Part shown: positions 32,482 through 42,020 of the stretch, piece by piece
How the letters are laid out: every line of letters starts with the position of its first letter
Position numbering within the stretch: position 1 is the stretch's first letter
Assembly: GCF_004116385.1 (NCBI RefSeq)
Contig: NZ_PEIB01000013.1
Span: 62,001-126,000 of the forward strand
From: Veronia nyctiphanis
GTDB taxonomy: Bacteria > Pseudomonadota > Gammaproteobacteria > Enterobacterales > Vibrionaceae
Reading direction: 5' to 3'
Length of the DNA stretch: 64,000 nt
Notes under the pieces: model-generated
Seen by the model: only the letters and a program-made list of their open reading frames with translations
What the model was told of the DNA's origin: nothing
Databases searched by the model: none
Position numbers and translations under genes: made by a program

Positions 32482-32967
32482 TTATTCTGAGTCCTGCTGG
32501 TAACGAATTGAATTCACGTACCAGGTCTTAGGGCCTTCGGGGGTCTGGACGATAGCTTCTTCGTCCACTTCTTTTTTGATTAATGCGCGGGCCATGGGGC
32601 TGTCGATAGAGATATATTGCTTCTCGCCATAAATCTCATCCGGGCCAACAATGCGGAATGATTTGGTGTCGCCGTCTTCGTTTTCAACTTCAACCCAAGC
32701 ACCAAAGAACACTTTGCCATCCTGTTGAGGGTTGTAATCTATGACCCTAAGAATTTCGAGTCGCTTACGTAAGTATCTGACACGGCGGTCAATTTCTCGA
32801 AGTAGCCTTTTGTTATAAGTGTAATCTGCGTTCTCACTGCGATCTCCGAGACTCGCTGCCCATGAGACAATTTTAGTGATCTCGGGACGGCGCTCTTTCC
32901 AAAGATAGTCGAGTTCTTGTTTGAGTTTGTTGTAACCCTCTCGGGTAACCAAATCGGTTTTCTTCAT
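32482..32967 (-). CDS. greB: Transcription elongation factor GreB
   Basis: A 161-residue factor that stimulates transcript cleavage in backtracked RNA polymerase. The N-terminal coiled coil (TREGYNKLKQELDYLWKERR) carries the acidic tip DRSENADY, and the C-terminal FKBP-like domain ends IDSPMARALIKK. The ATG at 32967 (MKKTDLVTREGY) fits the family; the longer frame to 33039 does not. It is normally divergent from ompR, but here an inserted segment lies between them. Confidence 0.95.
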   Translation of the reverse strand: MKKTDLVTREGYNKLKQELDYLWKERRPEITKIVSWAASLGDRSENADYTYNKRLLREIDRRVRYLRKRLEILRVIDYNPQQDGKVFFGAWVEVENEDGDTKSFRIVGPDEIYGEKQYISIDSPMARALIKKEVDEEAIVQTPEGPKTWYVNSIRYQQDSE

Positions 32968-33196
32968 CACAATCCTTCTTGCTGGCAGCTTTTTTGTCAG
33001 GAGGGGGGCAATGAGGTGTCTTTGTAGTCGTGCTGACACATTTCCCCCTGACTGAAGCAGGCTGCTGTCTTTATATCGCCTTTATTGAGAATAGAGAAGT
33101 CTGGTGGGCTGCCAACCGATGAAATCTTGATGGAAACATTAATCGTGCTCACATTTACCGACATGTCGGCCCGATCAATGAATCGCTACATACAGT

Positions 33197-33232
33197 AATA
33201 ATTCGAAACATAAATTCTGTGCTGTGCGTCGA
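33197..33232 (+). repeat. 36-bp direct repeat, left copy
   Basis: It is identical over 36 bases to 36436-36471, in the same orientation (begins AATAATTCGAAACATAAATT). The pair encloses the M16 peptidase segment, with 3,239 bases from start to start. Confidence 0.95.
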
Positions 33233-33270
33233 TTAAAGGAAGGCTTTGGAGAGTCGTATTCTGAAGAGGG

Positions 33271-33310
33271 AAAAAAGAAGCACCGTTAAACGTTTATCGG
33301 TGCTTCTTTT
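33271..33310 (-). terminator. Terminator of the M16 peptidase gene
   Basis: The 13-bp stem AAAAGAAGCACCG / CGGTGCTTCTTTT is followed by further T residues on the minus strand. It lies about 60 bases past the stop at 33372, inside the repeat-bounded segment. Confidence 0.85.
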
Positions 33311-33371
33311 CTGCTTTTGGCCTTGGTGAAGGCACGTTTCTTGTCGCGTTTCCTGTTACCCGATGAAGAAC

Positions 33372-36118
33372 TTATTGGGTAAACGTCCCAATGCTAACGC
33401 CACTTTCTGGAAGCCAGCTTGGTAGCAAACTGTTTGTATACTCTAGCGTGATTTGTTCAAACGTTCGTTGGAAATGAATTACATCCTGAATATCTAAGCC
33501 TGCAAGTTCGTTACTGCCGTATACATGGGTAGTCGTTAGATCGTCAGACAATGCTGCATTAAAGCTTCCTTCAATAAGCGGCTTAAATCTGTCTAATTCT
33601 TCTTGCGACAGGCCTTGCTTCAACAGCAAATCAAATTGTTTTGCGACCTCATTGATTGCTTGGCTTTGAAACTTGGGGTCGACCATGACATCTGCATCAA
33701 GTAGGTTAGAGGCTGTGACGCATTATTGTAGGATCGGCGAACAGATACATTGTATACCCAGCCTTTTTCTTCACGGAGCACGTCAAATAGGCGTTGCTGC
33801 AGCGTGTTTGCCACAATTAAAAATGCTATGCGCTCTTTGATTGAAGCTTTTCTAGTGACGGGTGACTGGTACCCAAAGTGAAAGTGACTCTTACCTTTTT
33901 CATTCCCGTTTGCCTCAATCTTTTTTGATGACGGCAGAGAATAGGGAGGTCGCTCTCTATTCGTATAGCTCTCCCCTTGCGGTAAACCACCGACAAACGT
34001 TAATACATCGTCACGGATAGCTTCTGGCGTAAACTTTCCAACAATCACCAATGTATAACCATCGACTTGCTGGAACAGCTGATTGTAAATCCTCTTAACA
34101 TTTTTCAGACTCACTTTTTGCATGCGTTCTGGAGTCATTTTCGCTCTGGTGGCTTCTTCACCGCTTCTGCTCAGGTTTAATTGAGCGTGAAACGTTTCAC
34201 TGGCAGAGGTTAACTTGAGATCTTCCAGACGAGTATTTTTAACGTGCTTAAAAACCTTCTCATTAATGACTGCATTCTGCATTGCGTTGTAAAGAATTGA
34301 GAAAGCAAGTGTACTGTCTTTTGCTTCTGACTGAATTTCGATGCCATGGTAGATGTCGTTAAGTACGGGGTTCAAACTCATTTTATGAGTACGAAGCAGT
34401 GCCTCCATTTGAGCGGGTTTAATCCAGTTTTGGCCGCTCATTGCAAAAACGGAAGGCGCGATAGACGCGGCATCGTAGTCTTCAATGGTTTGCAACCCAT
34501 TTAATCCGCCGTCTTTTACCATCAAGTAGGAAATTCGGTCGCTGTAGTCTCTCGGTTCGAGTATTACTTTTACACCGTTTGAGAGGTGCCACTCTATGAT
34601 TTTATCTCGTTTACTTTCTTTGATTATTTGCGCAGGTTTTAAGTCAGGAACCGGCACCAAGGGAAGGGATTGTTCTGTTGGTGGAGCAACTTGAATACGA
34701 GAAGCTACAGCGATTTGATTATTGATCGCTTGGCTGTCCAGCTTCGTCCCGGAGAAACCCCAACGAACAGGTTTTGATAGCAAGTCTGTGAGATGTTTTT
34801 CAAGTGCTATTTTACCAATATCGCTGAGATACGCTTTTGCTAATTCCTGTTCCCATTTCACATCACGATAAACGCCGCCATTATCGAGGCGAGCATTAAT
34901 TTTGTTTGCTGTAGAGAATGATGTGTATTCATTTTTCGTGCTTACCTCATAATCTTGCCATTTATCAACAAATGTTTTGTACTCCGCCTCAGTCAGGCCA
35001 TGCACCCTAAGACGAGTGAGCTCCTGAGTCAGAGTCTGAATAGCGGCGGGATAAGATTTTGAGTCATGATCGAAAACAATTGAGGTAGCCTTGAAGTCGA
35101 ATAGGAAGTAGGGGGTTACCTCAATGTCAAAGGTGAAGTTTTCATGGAGGTCGTTTGATTGTTTCAACCGCTCAAATAAAATATCTCGAAAGCTTTCGGC
35201 CATATAGTATTCAATGATTGACTGCCTAGATCTGATTTGAGGGTTACCGTGAATAATTAGCGCATGCGAGAATGAACTGGCATCTTTTGCTTGATAAATA
35301 AACGTATCAAAGCTTGAGACTAGAGGCTGGCGCTCAACGATTTTTCTGGGTTTTTCATTACCGCCAAAGACTGATTTGATATGGGCCAAGCGCTCTTTAC
35401 TGATATTTCCTACAATAACAAGTGAATTGCTACTTGGGTGGTAATGCTTACTCACAAAAGACGCCAGTTGCTGTTCTGTCGCATTCGCTACTGTCGCTTT
35501 ATCCCCTATTGGCAAGCGATTTAACAGGTCTGATTGCTTGAGAAATGCCAACGTACTTTGATAGGCATAACTCTCTTTATCTTTGGTAAGCCTCTCATTA
35601 TTAACAACCGTTTTCTCTGTTGCTAGTTGTCTCTCATCAAATCGAAACTTCCCCTTACTGATGTCTGCCATCCAGTCAGCAAGTCGATAAAAGTGTTCGT
35701 CATTACCTTCATTATTGGGTACGGTCGCGACATATTGAGTTTTGTAGAGGCTGGTCGTCGCATTGATATCTGGACCAAGAGACATGCCCACATCGCGATA
35801 AAGCGTTTGGAGGGCTTCAAATGAAAATTGCTCAGTTCCCTGAAATGCCATGTGTTCAACTAAGTGTGCAAGACCGCGTTCATCCTCATCTTCATCGGCA
35901 GAGCCTACATTAACATTAAGTTGCAGGGTTGTGTGGGTGTTTGTCGTTTCTACAAAATAGTATCTCAGGCCGTTTGGCAACATACCTGATTTTAAATCAA
36001 GGTCATGTTCAAGCCGCTTAGTCAGCTCTTCAGGACTAAAATCAAACTGTTTTTGGTTACAGCCGAAAAGTAGGACAAGAAAAATCGAGAGAATAACGGA
36101 GGTATTAAATTTCAACAT
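33372..36118 (-). CDS. M16-family zinc metallopeptidase lipoprotein (one frameshift)
   Basis: A periplasmic lipoprotein (lipobox LLFGC at ~16-20) related to insulinase and PqqL peptidases. The inverted zinc motif HLVEHMAF (HxxEH) is at ~85, with the distal Glu in EKTVVNNE. An inactive second M16 half follows, as usual for 900-residue members. The frame breaks near 33685; one missing base joins SYNNASQPLTYLMQMS to VDPKFQSQAINEVAKQFD, giving about 915 residues. It lies alone between greB and ompR, with its own terminator, inside a pair of 36-bp direct repeats, which suggests insertion. Confidence 0.9.
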
Positions 36119-36435
36119 CTATGGCCAACAATATTTTTGTGAAGGAATGACTCAAAGGCATCTGGCAAAGAGTGAGAGCAAGACAGTGCCAATTAGAGTC
36201 AGCTTTAATTTGGTCAATATCTCGCCTGACTAGATATTTGGTCAAATTCTTTGCCGTCTAATTGCAGGATATTTCGCATGTTTATTGTCAGGTTTCACCT
36301 TTTAGCGTGGTTGCAGGCGATTGATATTTGTTTTGTGATGTTTTTTCAGTCTTTTCGTTGGTCGTACCGTCTGTTGGTACCAATCAAAAAGCCATAGACG
36401 GGGCGAATTTTCATTTATTTCATAATGTATTCAGC

Positions 36436-36471
36436 AATAATTCGAAACATAAATTCTGTGCTGTGCGTCGA
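36436..36471 (+). repeat. 36-bp direct repeat, right copy
   Basis: A perfect match to 33197-33232, ending 83 bases before the ompR start. The CAG just before both copies also agrees, apart from one T/C difference between CAG and the repeat. Confidence 0.95.
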
Positions 36472-36554
36472 GTGTTTCTATTGTGTATCGTTCAATCGGT
36501 GTACACTGCTGGCGTTAATTTAGGATTTTCATTTGTCAGTGAAGTAGGTGAATG

Positions 36555-37271
36555 ATGCAAGAGACGTATAAGATTCTGGTTGTTGATGATGACATGCGAC
36601 TGAGAGCATTACTGGACAGGTATCTGTCTGAGCAGGGCTTTCAGGTGCGTAGTGTGGCCAATGCTGATCAAATGGATCGGGTGCTGGCTCGCGAGAGCTT
36701 CCATCTTATGGTTCTCGACCTGATGTTGCCGGGAGAGGATGGCCTGTCTGTCTGCCGCCGTCTGCGTCAGGCGAACAACACCATGCCTATTTTGATGCTG
36801 ACAGCGAAAGGCGATGAGGTTGACCGCATTATTGGGCTTGAAATGGGCGCGGATGATTACTTGCCTAAACCCTTTAACCCGCGCGAGTTGCTGGCTCGCC
36901 TGCGTGCTGTGCTTCGCCGTCAGACCAAAGAACTGCCGGGCGCACCGAGTGCGGAAGACAAGATAGTGACCTTCGGTGAGTTCAGGCTCAACCTTGGTAC
37001 CCGTGAAATGTTCAAAGGCGACGAGCTACTGACTCTGACGTCAGGTGAGTTTGCTGTGCTGAAAGCACTTGTCACCCACGCCCGTGAACCCCTGTCTCGC
37101 GATAAGTTGATGAACATGGCACGAGGCCGTGAATACTCAGCGATGGAGCGTGCGATTGATGTTCAGGTATCACGACTGCGCCGCATGGTTGAAGTGGATC
37201 CGGGTAAGCCAAGATATATCCAGACGGTGTGGGGGCTTGGTTACGTCTTTATTCCTGACGGGGAAGAGTAA
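36555..37271 (+). CDS. ompR: Response regulator OmpR
   Basis: A 238-residue two-component regulator of porin and osmotic genes. Receiver: acidic pocket VDDD, phospho-acceptor Asp in [13 protein letters not shown], and Lys in [10 protein letters not shown]. The C-terminal winged helix contains [23 protein letters not shown] in segments. It is nearly identical to E. coli OmpR. I use the second ATG (36555), which matches E. coli MQENYK and gives a proper distance to AGGTG. The gene overlaps envZ by one base. Confidence 0.97.
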   Translation: MQETYKILVVDDDMRLRALLDRYLSEQGFQVRSVANADQMDRVLARESFHLMVLDLMLPGEDGLSVCRRLRQANNTMPILMLTAKGDEVDRIIGLEMGADDYLPKPFNPRELLARLRAVLRRQTKELPGAPSAEDKIVTFGEFRLNLGTREMFKGDELLTLTSGEFAVLKALVTHAREPLSRDKLMNMARGREYSAMERAIDVQVSRLRRMVEVDPGKPRYIQTVWGLGYVFIPDGEE

Positions 37272-38602
37272 TGCGCTTTAAGCCGCGCAGTCACGTTACC
37301 CGTACCTTTTTCGTTCTGGCTGGCCTTTTGATTGCCAGCCAGGTCTTCTCTTATGTCACTGTGATGCATTACGCTTTGATGCCAAGCATCCAGCAGTTCA
37401 ATAAGATCCTGGCTTACGAAATCCGTTTTATTCTCGATGATGATGACGAAGAGTTGAACGGCCACCCTTACCACCTTGATGAAGAGTTCAAGGTGCGCCT
37501 TCTCGAAAAACTTGGTGTGACGCTCTACGACGACACCGATCCGCGAGTCCGTCGCGACTACGATTCTGCGACATCTATTGATTTGCTCAGTGAGAATATG
37601 AGCGCGCAATTAGGCGCGTGGACGGAAGTGAGAATTCGTCTGGGCTCTGAAAGCTATGTGATGTGGCTGCGCAGCGATGCCTTTAAAGGGTATCTGATGC
37701 GCATTCCTTTGACCGAATTGCAGGTCGAGGATTTTCTGCCGCTGTTTTATTTCAGCATGTTGATTGCCTTTGCGGTGATGGGGGGCGGATGGCTATTCAT
37801 CAAGATCAATAACCGCCCTCTGGCGATACTTGAAAAAGCAGCGCTTGAAGTGGGTAAAGGCCGCTATCCGGGGCCAATTCGCGAAACAGGCTCGTCTGAT
37901 ATTCGCGCGGTGACGCGTTCGTTTAACCGAATGAGTGATGGCATACGCAAGCTTGAAGAAGACCGCGCCTTGCTGATGGCCGGGGTCAGTCATGATATTC
38001 GTACGCCGCTGACACGTATTCGGCTTGCGACTGAGATGATGTCACCGGAGGACAGTTACCTTGCTGACAGCATCAACAAAGATACCGAAGAGTGTAACGA
38101 GATCATCAATCAGTTTATGGATTATCTGCGCTCGGTACGCCAACAAGATATGGCACCGTTTGAGCTAAATAAACTGGTGTATGACGTTGCATCAGCAAAT
38201 CGCTGCGCTGGCATCGAGATTGAAACCCGTCTTGGTGAGATTAATGTTGATATCGTCGCTAACGAGGTCGCGATAAAGCGAGCGATCAGCAATTTGGTCA
38301 CCAACTCGATTCGTTATGGCGGTGGTTTGATTCGCCTGACAACATGTCTGTCGGCGGATAACCGGGCGTTTATTATCGCGGTGGATGATAATGGGCCGGG
38401 TATTGAACCATCGCAGGTACCGTCGCTACTTGAGCCGTTTACGCGCGGTGATACTGCCCGTGGCAGTGAAGGCACAGGGCTCGGCCTGGCTATCGTCAAA
38501 CGTATTGTCACTCAGCATGGTGGCGAACTGCAGTTGCTGCCAAGCAGCGCTGAAGGGGGCCTTCGGGCCGAAATTAAACTTCCTGTCAGAGACGTGAGGT
38601 AA
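37271..38602 (+). CDS. envZ: Osmosensor histidine kinase EnvZ
   Basis: A 443-residue inner-membrane kinase/phosphatase for OmpR. Two membrane helices (~14-35 and ~157-177) flank a periplasmic domain. A HAMP domain follows, then the phospho-acceptor in [14 protein letters not shown], the N box ([10 protein letters not shown]), the G1 box (DDNGPGI) and the G2 box ([12 protein letters not shown]). Its ATG overlaps the ompR stop, so the two are translated together. Confidence 0.96.
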   Translation: MRFKPRSHVTRTFFVLAGLLIASQVFSYVTVMHYALMPSIQQFNKILAYEIRFILDDDDEELNGHPYHLDEEFKVRLLEKLGVTLYDDTDPRVRRDYDSATSIDLLSENMSAQLGAWTEVRIRLGSESYVMWLRSDAFKGYLMRIPLTELQVEDFLPLFYFSMLIAFAVMGGGWLFIKINNRPLAILEKAALEVGKGRYPGPIRETGSSDIRAVTRSFNRMSDGIRKLEEDRALLMAGVSHDIRTPLTRIRLATEMMSPEDSYLADSINKDTEECNEIINQFMDYLRSVRQQDMAPFELNKLVYDVASANRCAGIEIETRLGEINVDIVANEVAIKRAISNLVTNSIRYGGGLIRLTTCLSADNRAFIIAVDDNGPGIEPSQVPSLLEPFTRGDTARGSEGTGLGLAIVKRIVTQHGGELQLLPSSAEGGLRAEIKLPVRDVR

Positions 38603-38722
38603 GGTAACTCTCCTCACCCTGCGACAAGGATCAGGGTCAAATAATGGCGATACAATCGTCTCAATTGTGAATCATCTGCTATTACTGTAATAACAACTCC
38701 ATACAGCAGAGTGCCGCACGCA

Positions 38723-39103
38723 ATGAAAATTGTGCTCGACCCAGATGATCCGACACCTAAGTTCCGTCAGCTTACTGACCAACTGCGGCGTCTGATCGTG
38801 GGTGGTCACCTGCGACCCGGACAGCGACTGATTTCTGTCCGTAAATTGGCTGTCGAACTGGACATTAACCCAATGACCATTTCGCGCTGTTATCAGATGC
38901 TTGAACAGGAGGGCTGGCTTGAACGTCAGCGTGGTGTCGGCATGGTGGTGGCAGCGTCAGCTAACCTCAAAGAGAAAATGATGGACAGGTTCAGCCTGAT
39001 TGAATCGCCCTTGCGGGCGCTTATCACTGACGCCCGCGAGATTGGTTACAGTCGCTCTGAACTGATGATGCTCATCATGCAAAACTGGGGTGAAGAAGAC
39101 TAA
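38723..39103 (+). CDS. GntR-family regulator, YtrA-like
   Basis: A 126-residue regulator. The GntR winged helix (FRQLTDQLRRLIVGGHLRPGQRLISVRKLAVELDINPMTISRCY, read in segments) is followed by a short helical dimerisation part, as in the YtrA subgroup. Such regulators normally sit upstream of an ABC transporter, but here the next gene is convergent recG. Its target may therefore be elsewhere. The ATG at 38723 begins MKIVLDPDDPTPKF; an in-frame GTG at 38711 is possible. Neither has a strong ribosome-binding site. Confidence 0.8.
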   Translation: MKIVLDPDDPTPKFRQLTDQLRRLIVGGHLRPGQRLISVRKLAVELDINPMTISRCYQMLEQEGWLERQRGVGMVVAASANLKEKMMDRFSLIESPLRALITDAREIGYSRSELMMLIMQNWGEED

Positions 39104-39156
39104 CCTTCACCTCAGTCCGTCGATTTATCATTCAGTATTCAATGGCAACTGGCAAA

Positions 39157-41238
39157 TCACGCGTTGGTGTATTTTTCTCGGTTACCCAACCAGCGCTCAA
39201 TGATCGCTTGTGCATTTTCCGGATATTGATGGTGCAAGGTGTGTGCAAGGTGCTGAACGTCGGGGATCAGGCGTTGGTCGCGAACCAAGTCGGCTATTTT
39301 GAAATCCACCATGCCCGTCTGTTTGGTGCCCAGTAATTCACCGGGTCCACGAATTTCGAGATCGCGCTGTGCAATCACGAAGCCATCGCTGCTTTCCCTT
39401 AATACACCGAGACGCTTGGTGGCGGTTTTGGAGAGAGGAGCGTGATAGAGCAACACACAATGACTGGCGACCGAGCCACGGCCAACACGCCCGCGAAGCT
39501 GGTGAAGCTGCGCAAGACCAAGCCGCTCTGGGTTTTCAATGATCATAAGGCTTGCATTGGGGACATCCACGCCGACTTCAATCACTGTGGTGGCCACCAA
39601 AAGATGAAGGTCGCCGTCTTTGAAAGCTTGCATCACGGCTTGCTTCTCGGCGGCTTTCATTCGTCCATGCACCAAGCCAATATTCAAGTCGGGCAGGGCG
39701 CGTGACAAATCATCAGCGGTGTCTGCGGCAGCCTGCGCTTCCAATACTTCGGACTCATCAATCAGGGTGCAAACCCAGTAAGCTTGTCGTCCTTCCTCAA
39801 GGCAAGCTGCGCGAACGCGATTGACGATATCAATCCGTCGGGTATCAGGTACTGCAACGGTTTGTATTGGTGTTCGCCCGGGAGGAAGCTCATCAATGAT
39901 AGATGTATCGAGATCGGCATAGGCTGTCATCGCCAACGTCCGGGGAATCGGTGTCGCTGTCATGATCAGTTGGTGAGGATGAATACCCGCTTTCAGACCT
40001 TTCTCACGCAGTTCAAGGCGCTGGTGGACACCAAAACGGTGCTGCTCATCAATGATCACCAATGCAAGCTGGTGGAATTCGACCTGCTTTTGGAATAGCG
40101 CATGGGTGCCAACAATCATTTTTGCTTCGCCACTGGCGATAGCGGTCAGCTCTTTTTCACGCGCCTTACCCGTTAACTTGCCAGCCAGCCAGCCGACGCT
40201 GATACCCAGTGGTTCAAGCCATCCGGCAAAGTTCAGCGCATGTTGCTCTGCCAAGAGTTCGGTTGGTGCCATCATGGCGACCTGATGACCTTGTTCGATA
40301 GCCTGAAGGGCTGCCAGTGCTGCAACCAGTGTTTTGCCTGAGCCAACGTCACCCTGAACCAGACGCATCATGGGTTTGCTGTCTGCCATGTCCCGCTCTA
40401 TATCGGCGACGACACGTTGCTGGGCACCCGTAGGGGTAAAGGGCAGTGCCTCGAGTAATTTCTCTTTAAGCATCGATGATGGCGGGAGCGTATATGTCGG
40501 GTCTTGTTGCAGCTTGGCGCGCACCGCGAGCATCGAAAGGTTGTGGGCCAGCAGCTCTTCCATGATCAGTCTGCTTTGCGCAGGGTGTTGTCCGTTTTCC
40601 AGTGATTCCACCGAAATATCGGGTGTTGGCCTATGCAGGGTTTTGATCGCGTCACTCAGTGTTAACGGGGTGTCGAGCAAGCCTTCAGGCAGCAATTCTT
40701 TTACGGCAGCACCATCAAGCAGTGCGAGGGCTTGGTCGGTCAGGTTGCGTAGCGTGATTTGTTTTAACCCTTCCGTTGCGTGATAAACGGGCGTCAGGGT
40801 TTCCTCAACCTTGATGTCGGTCTGCTCTGAAAACACAGAGTATTCCGGGTGAATGATTTCAAGCCCGGCTTTGCCGCGCTTGATTTCACCAAACGCCTTG
40901 ACGCGTTTTCCCTGTCCAAGGCTGTTTTTCATTGCTGCGTTGAAATTGAAAAAGCGCAGGGTCATGGAGCCGTTGCCGTCGGTGATTTTGACCGTCAACA
41001 TCTTACGGCGGCCGAACACGGTATCGTTATTGACTATCTCGCCCTCAACGGTGGCGTGTTGTCCGGGCATCAGGCTGGCAATCGGCCATACACGGGTTCG
41101 GTCTTCGTAACGATACGGGAGATGAAACAGCAGATCCTGCACAGTGAACAGACCAAGCTTTTCGCACTTCTCGGCCATTTTAGCGCCAACACCCTTAAGA
41201 GAGCTGACGGGGACTGCGTCTAGCATTGAGGATCGCAT
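39157..41238 (-). CDS. recG: ATP-dependent DNA helicase RecG
   Basis: A 693-residue branch-migration helicase that regresses stalled forks. An N-terminal OB-type wedge domain is followed by helicase motifs I (VQGDVGSGKTLVA), II (IIDEQHRFGV, the DEQH variant), III (MTATPIPRTL), V (VATTVIEVGVDVPN) and VI (QLRGRVGRGSVASHC). It is last in the gmk-rpoZ-spoT-trmH-recG run, as in E. coli. Confidence 0.96.
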   Translation of the reverse strand: MRSSMLDAVPVSSLKGVGAKMAEKCEKLGLFTVQDLLFHLPYRYEDRTRVWPIASLMPGQHATVEGEIVNNDTVFGRRKMLTVKITDGNGSMTLRFFNFNAAMKNSLGQGKRVKAFGEIKRGKAGLEIIHPEYSVFSEQTDIKVEETLTPVYHATEGLKQITLRNLTDQALALLDGAAVKELLPEGLLDTPLTLSDAIKTLHRPTPDISVESLENGQHPAQSRLIMEELLAHNLSMLAVRAKLQQDPTYTLPPSSMLKEKLLEALPFTPTGAQQRVVADIERDMADSKPMMRLVQGDVGSGKTLVAALAALQAIEQGHQVAMMAPTELLAEQHALNFAGWLEPLGISVGWLAGKLTGKAREKELTAIASGEAKMIVGTHALFQKQVEFHQLALVIIDEQHRFGVHQRLELREKGLKAGIHPHQLIMTATPIPRTLAMTAYADLDTSIIDELPPGRTPIQTVAVPDTRRIDIVNRVRAACLEEGRQAYWVCTLIDESEVLEAQAAADTADDLSRALPDLNIGLVHGRMKAAEKQAVMQAFKDGDLHLLVATTVIEVGVDVPNASLMIIENPERLGLAQLHQLRGRVGRGSVASHCVLLYHAPLSKTATKRLGVLRESSDGFVIAQRDLEIRGPGELLGTKQTGMVDFKIADLVRDQRLIPDVQHLAHTLHHQYPENAQAIIERWLGNREKYTNA

Positions 41239-41283
41239 GCGGTTCTTTTTTCTCCGTGTGTTCTTTTATTTTCGAGTATATCT

Positions 41284-41975
41284 TTATTTGGCTGCCTGCA
41301 TGGTGGCCCACCATTGCTCATCGGCAACAACCTGACCCTGATCGTCGATGGTGGGATAGGGCAGGCCTTTACGTCTTGCCACTTTCGCCAATACCGGATG
41401 GCCGCGCTCGAAGAGGATTCGGCTGACTTCGTCGACGGGTATCAGCGTTTGGGTCCTGTCATACATGCCCGCGTTTTGCCGCTGGCGCTGCGCTTCATAC
41501 AAGATGAGCGCGCTGGCAACGGAGACATTGAGTGACTGTACCATACCCACCATAGGGATAATGATGTCTTTATCTGCCATTTCAAGCGCTTGTTGCTAAT
41601 GCCATGCTTTTCCTGACCTAGTACCACAGCGGTTGGCTCGGTGTAATCAATTTCTCGAAAATCGACAGCACGTTCAGACAGGTTGGTCACCAGTATTTGC
41701 ATGCCTTTGGCTTTCATCGCGGCAAAGGCGTCAACAGTATTGTCGTGAGTAACAACGTCTATCCAGTTACGTGCGCCTGCTGATGTACCGCCCAGCACTC
41801 GCATTTTACTGTCTTTTGGCCACACCGCGTGGATCTGGTGTACGCCGACGGCGTCGGCCGTTCGGATAATCGCGGAGATGTTATTGGGTTTATGGACTTC
41901 TTCCATGCACACGGTAAGGTCGGGCTGGCGGGTGGCGAGCACTTCCTGTATCCGTTCAAAACGTTCTGGTGTCAT
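41284..41975 (-). CDS. trmH: tRNA (guanosine(18)-2'-O)-methyltransferase TrmH (one frameshift)
   Basis: A SPOUT-class enzyme that methylates G18 in tRNA. The first frame holds NNISAIIRTADAVGV and VLGQEKHGIS. The second holds IIIPMVGMVQSLNVSVASA, the knotted SAM site, and ends EQWWATMQAAK, close to the E. coli end. One base is missing near 41589 (AAGCGCCTT expected). Repaired length is about 230 residues. Confidence 0.95.
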
Positions 41976-42020
41976 TGTTGTTTCTCTTACTCTTTTTTCC
42001 TGCTTGTCACATGTTCTGTT

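Noticed and set aside
41226-41426. Small plus-strand frames at the recG-trmH junction
   Set aside because: They are shadows of the two minus-strand genes.
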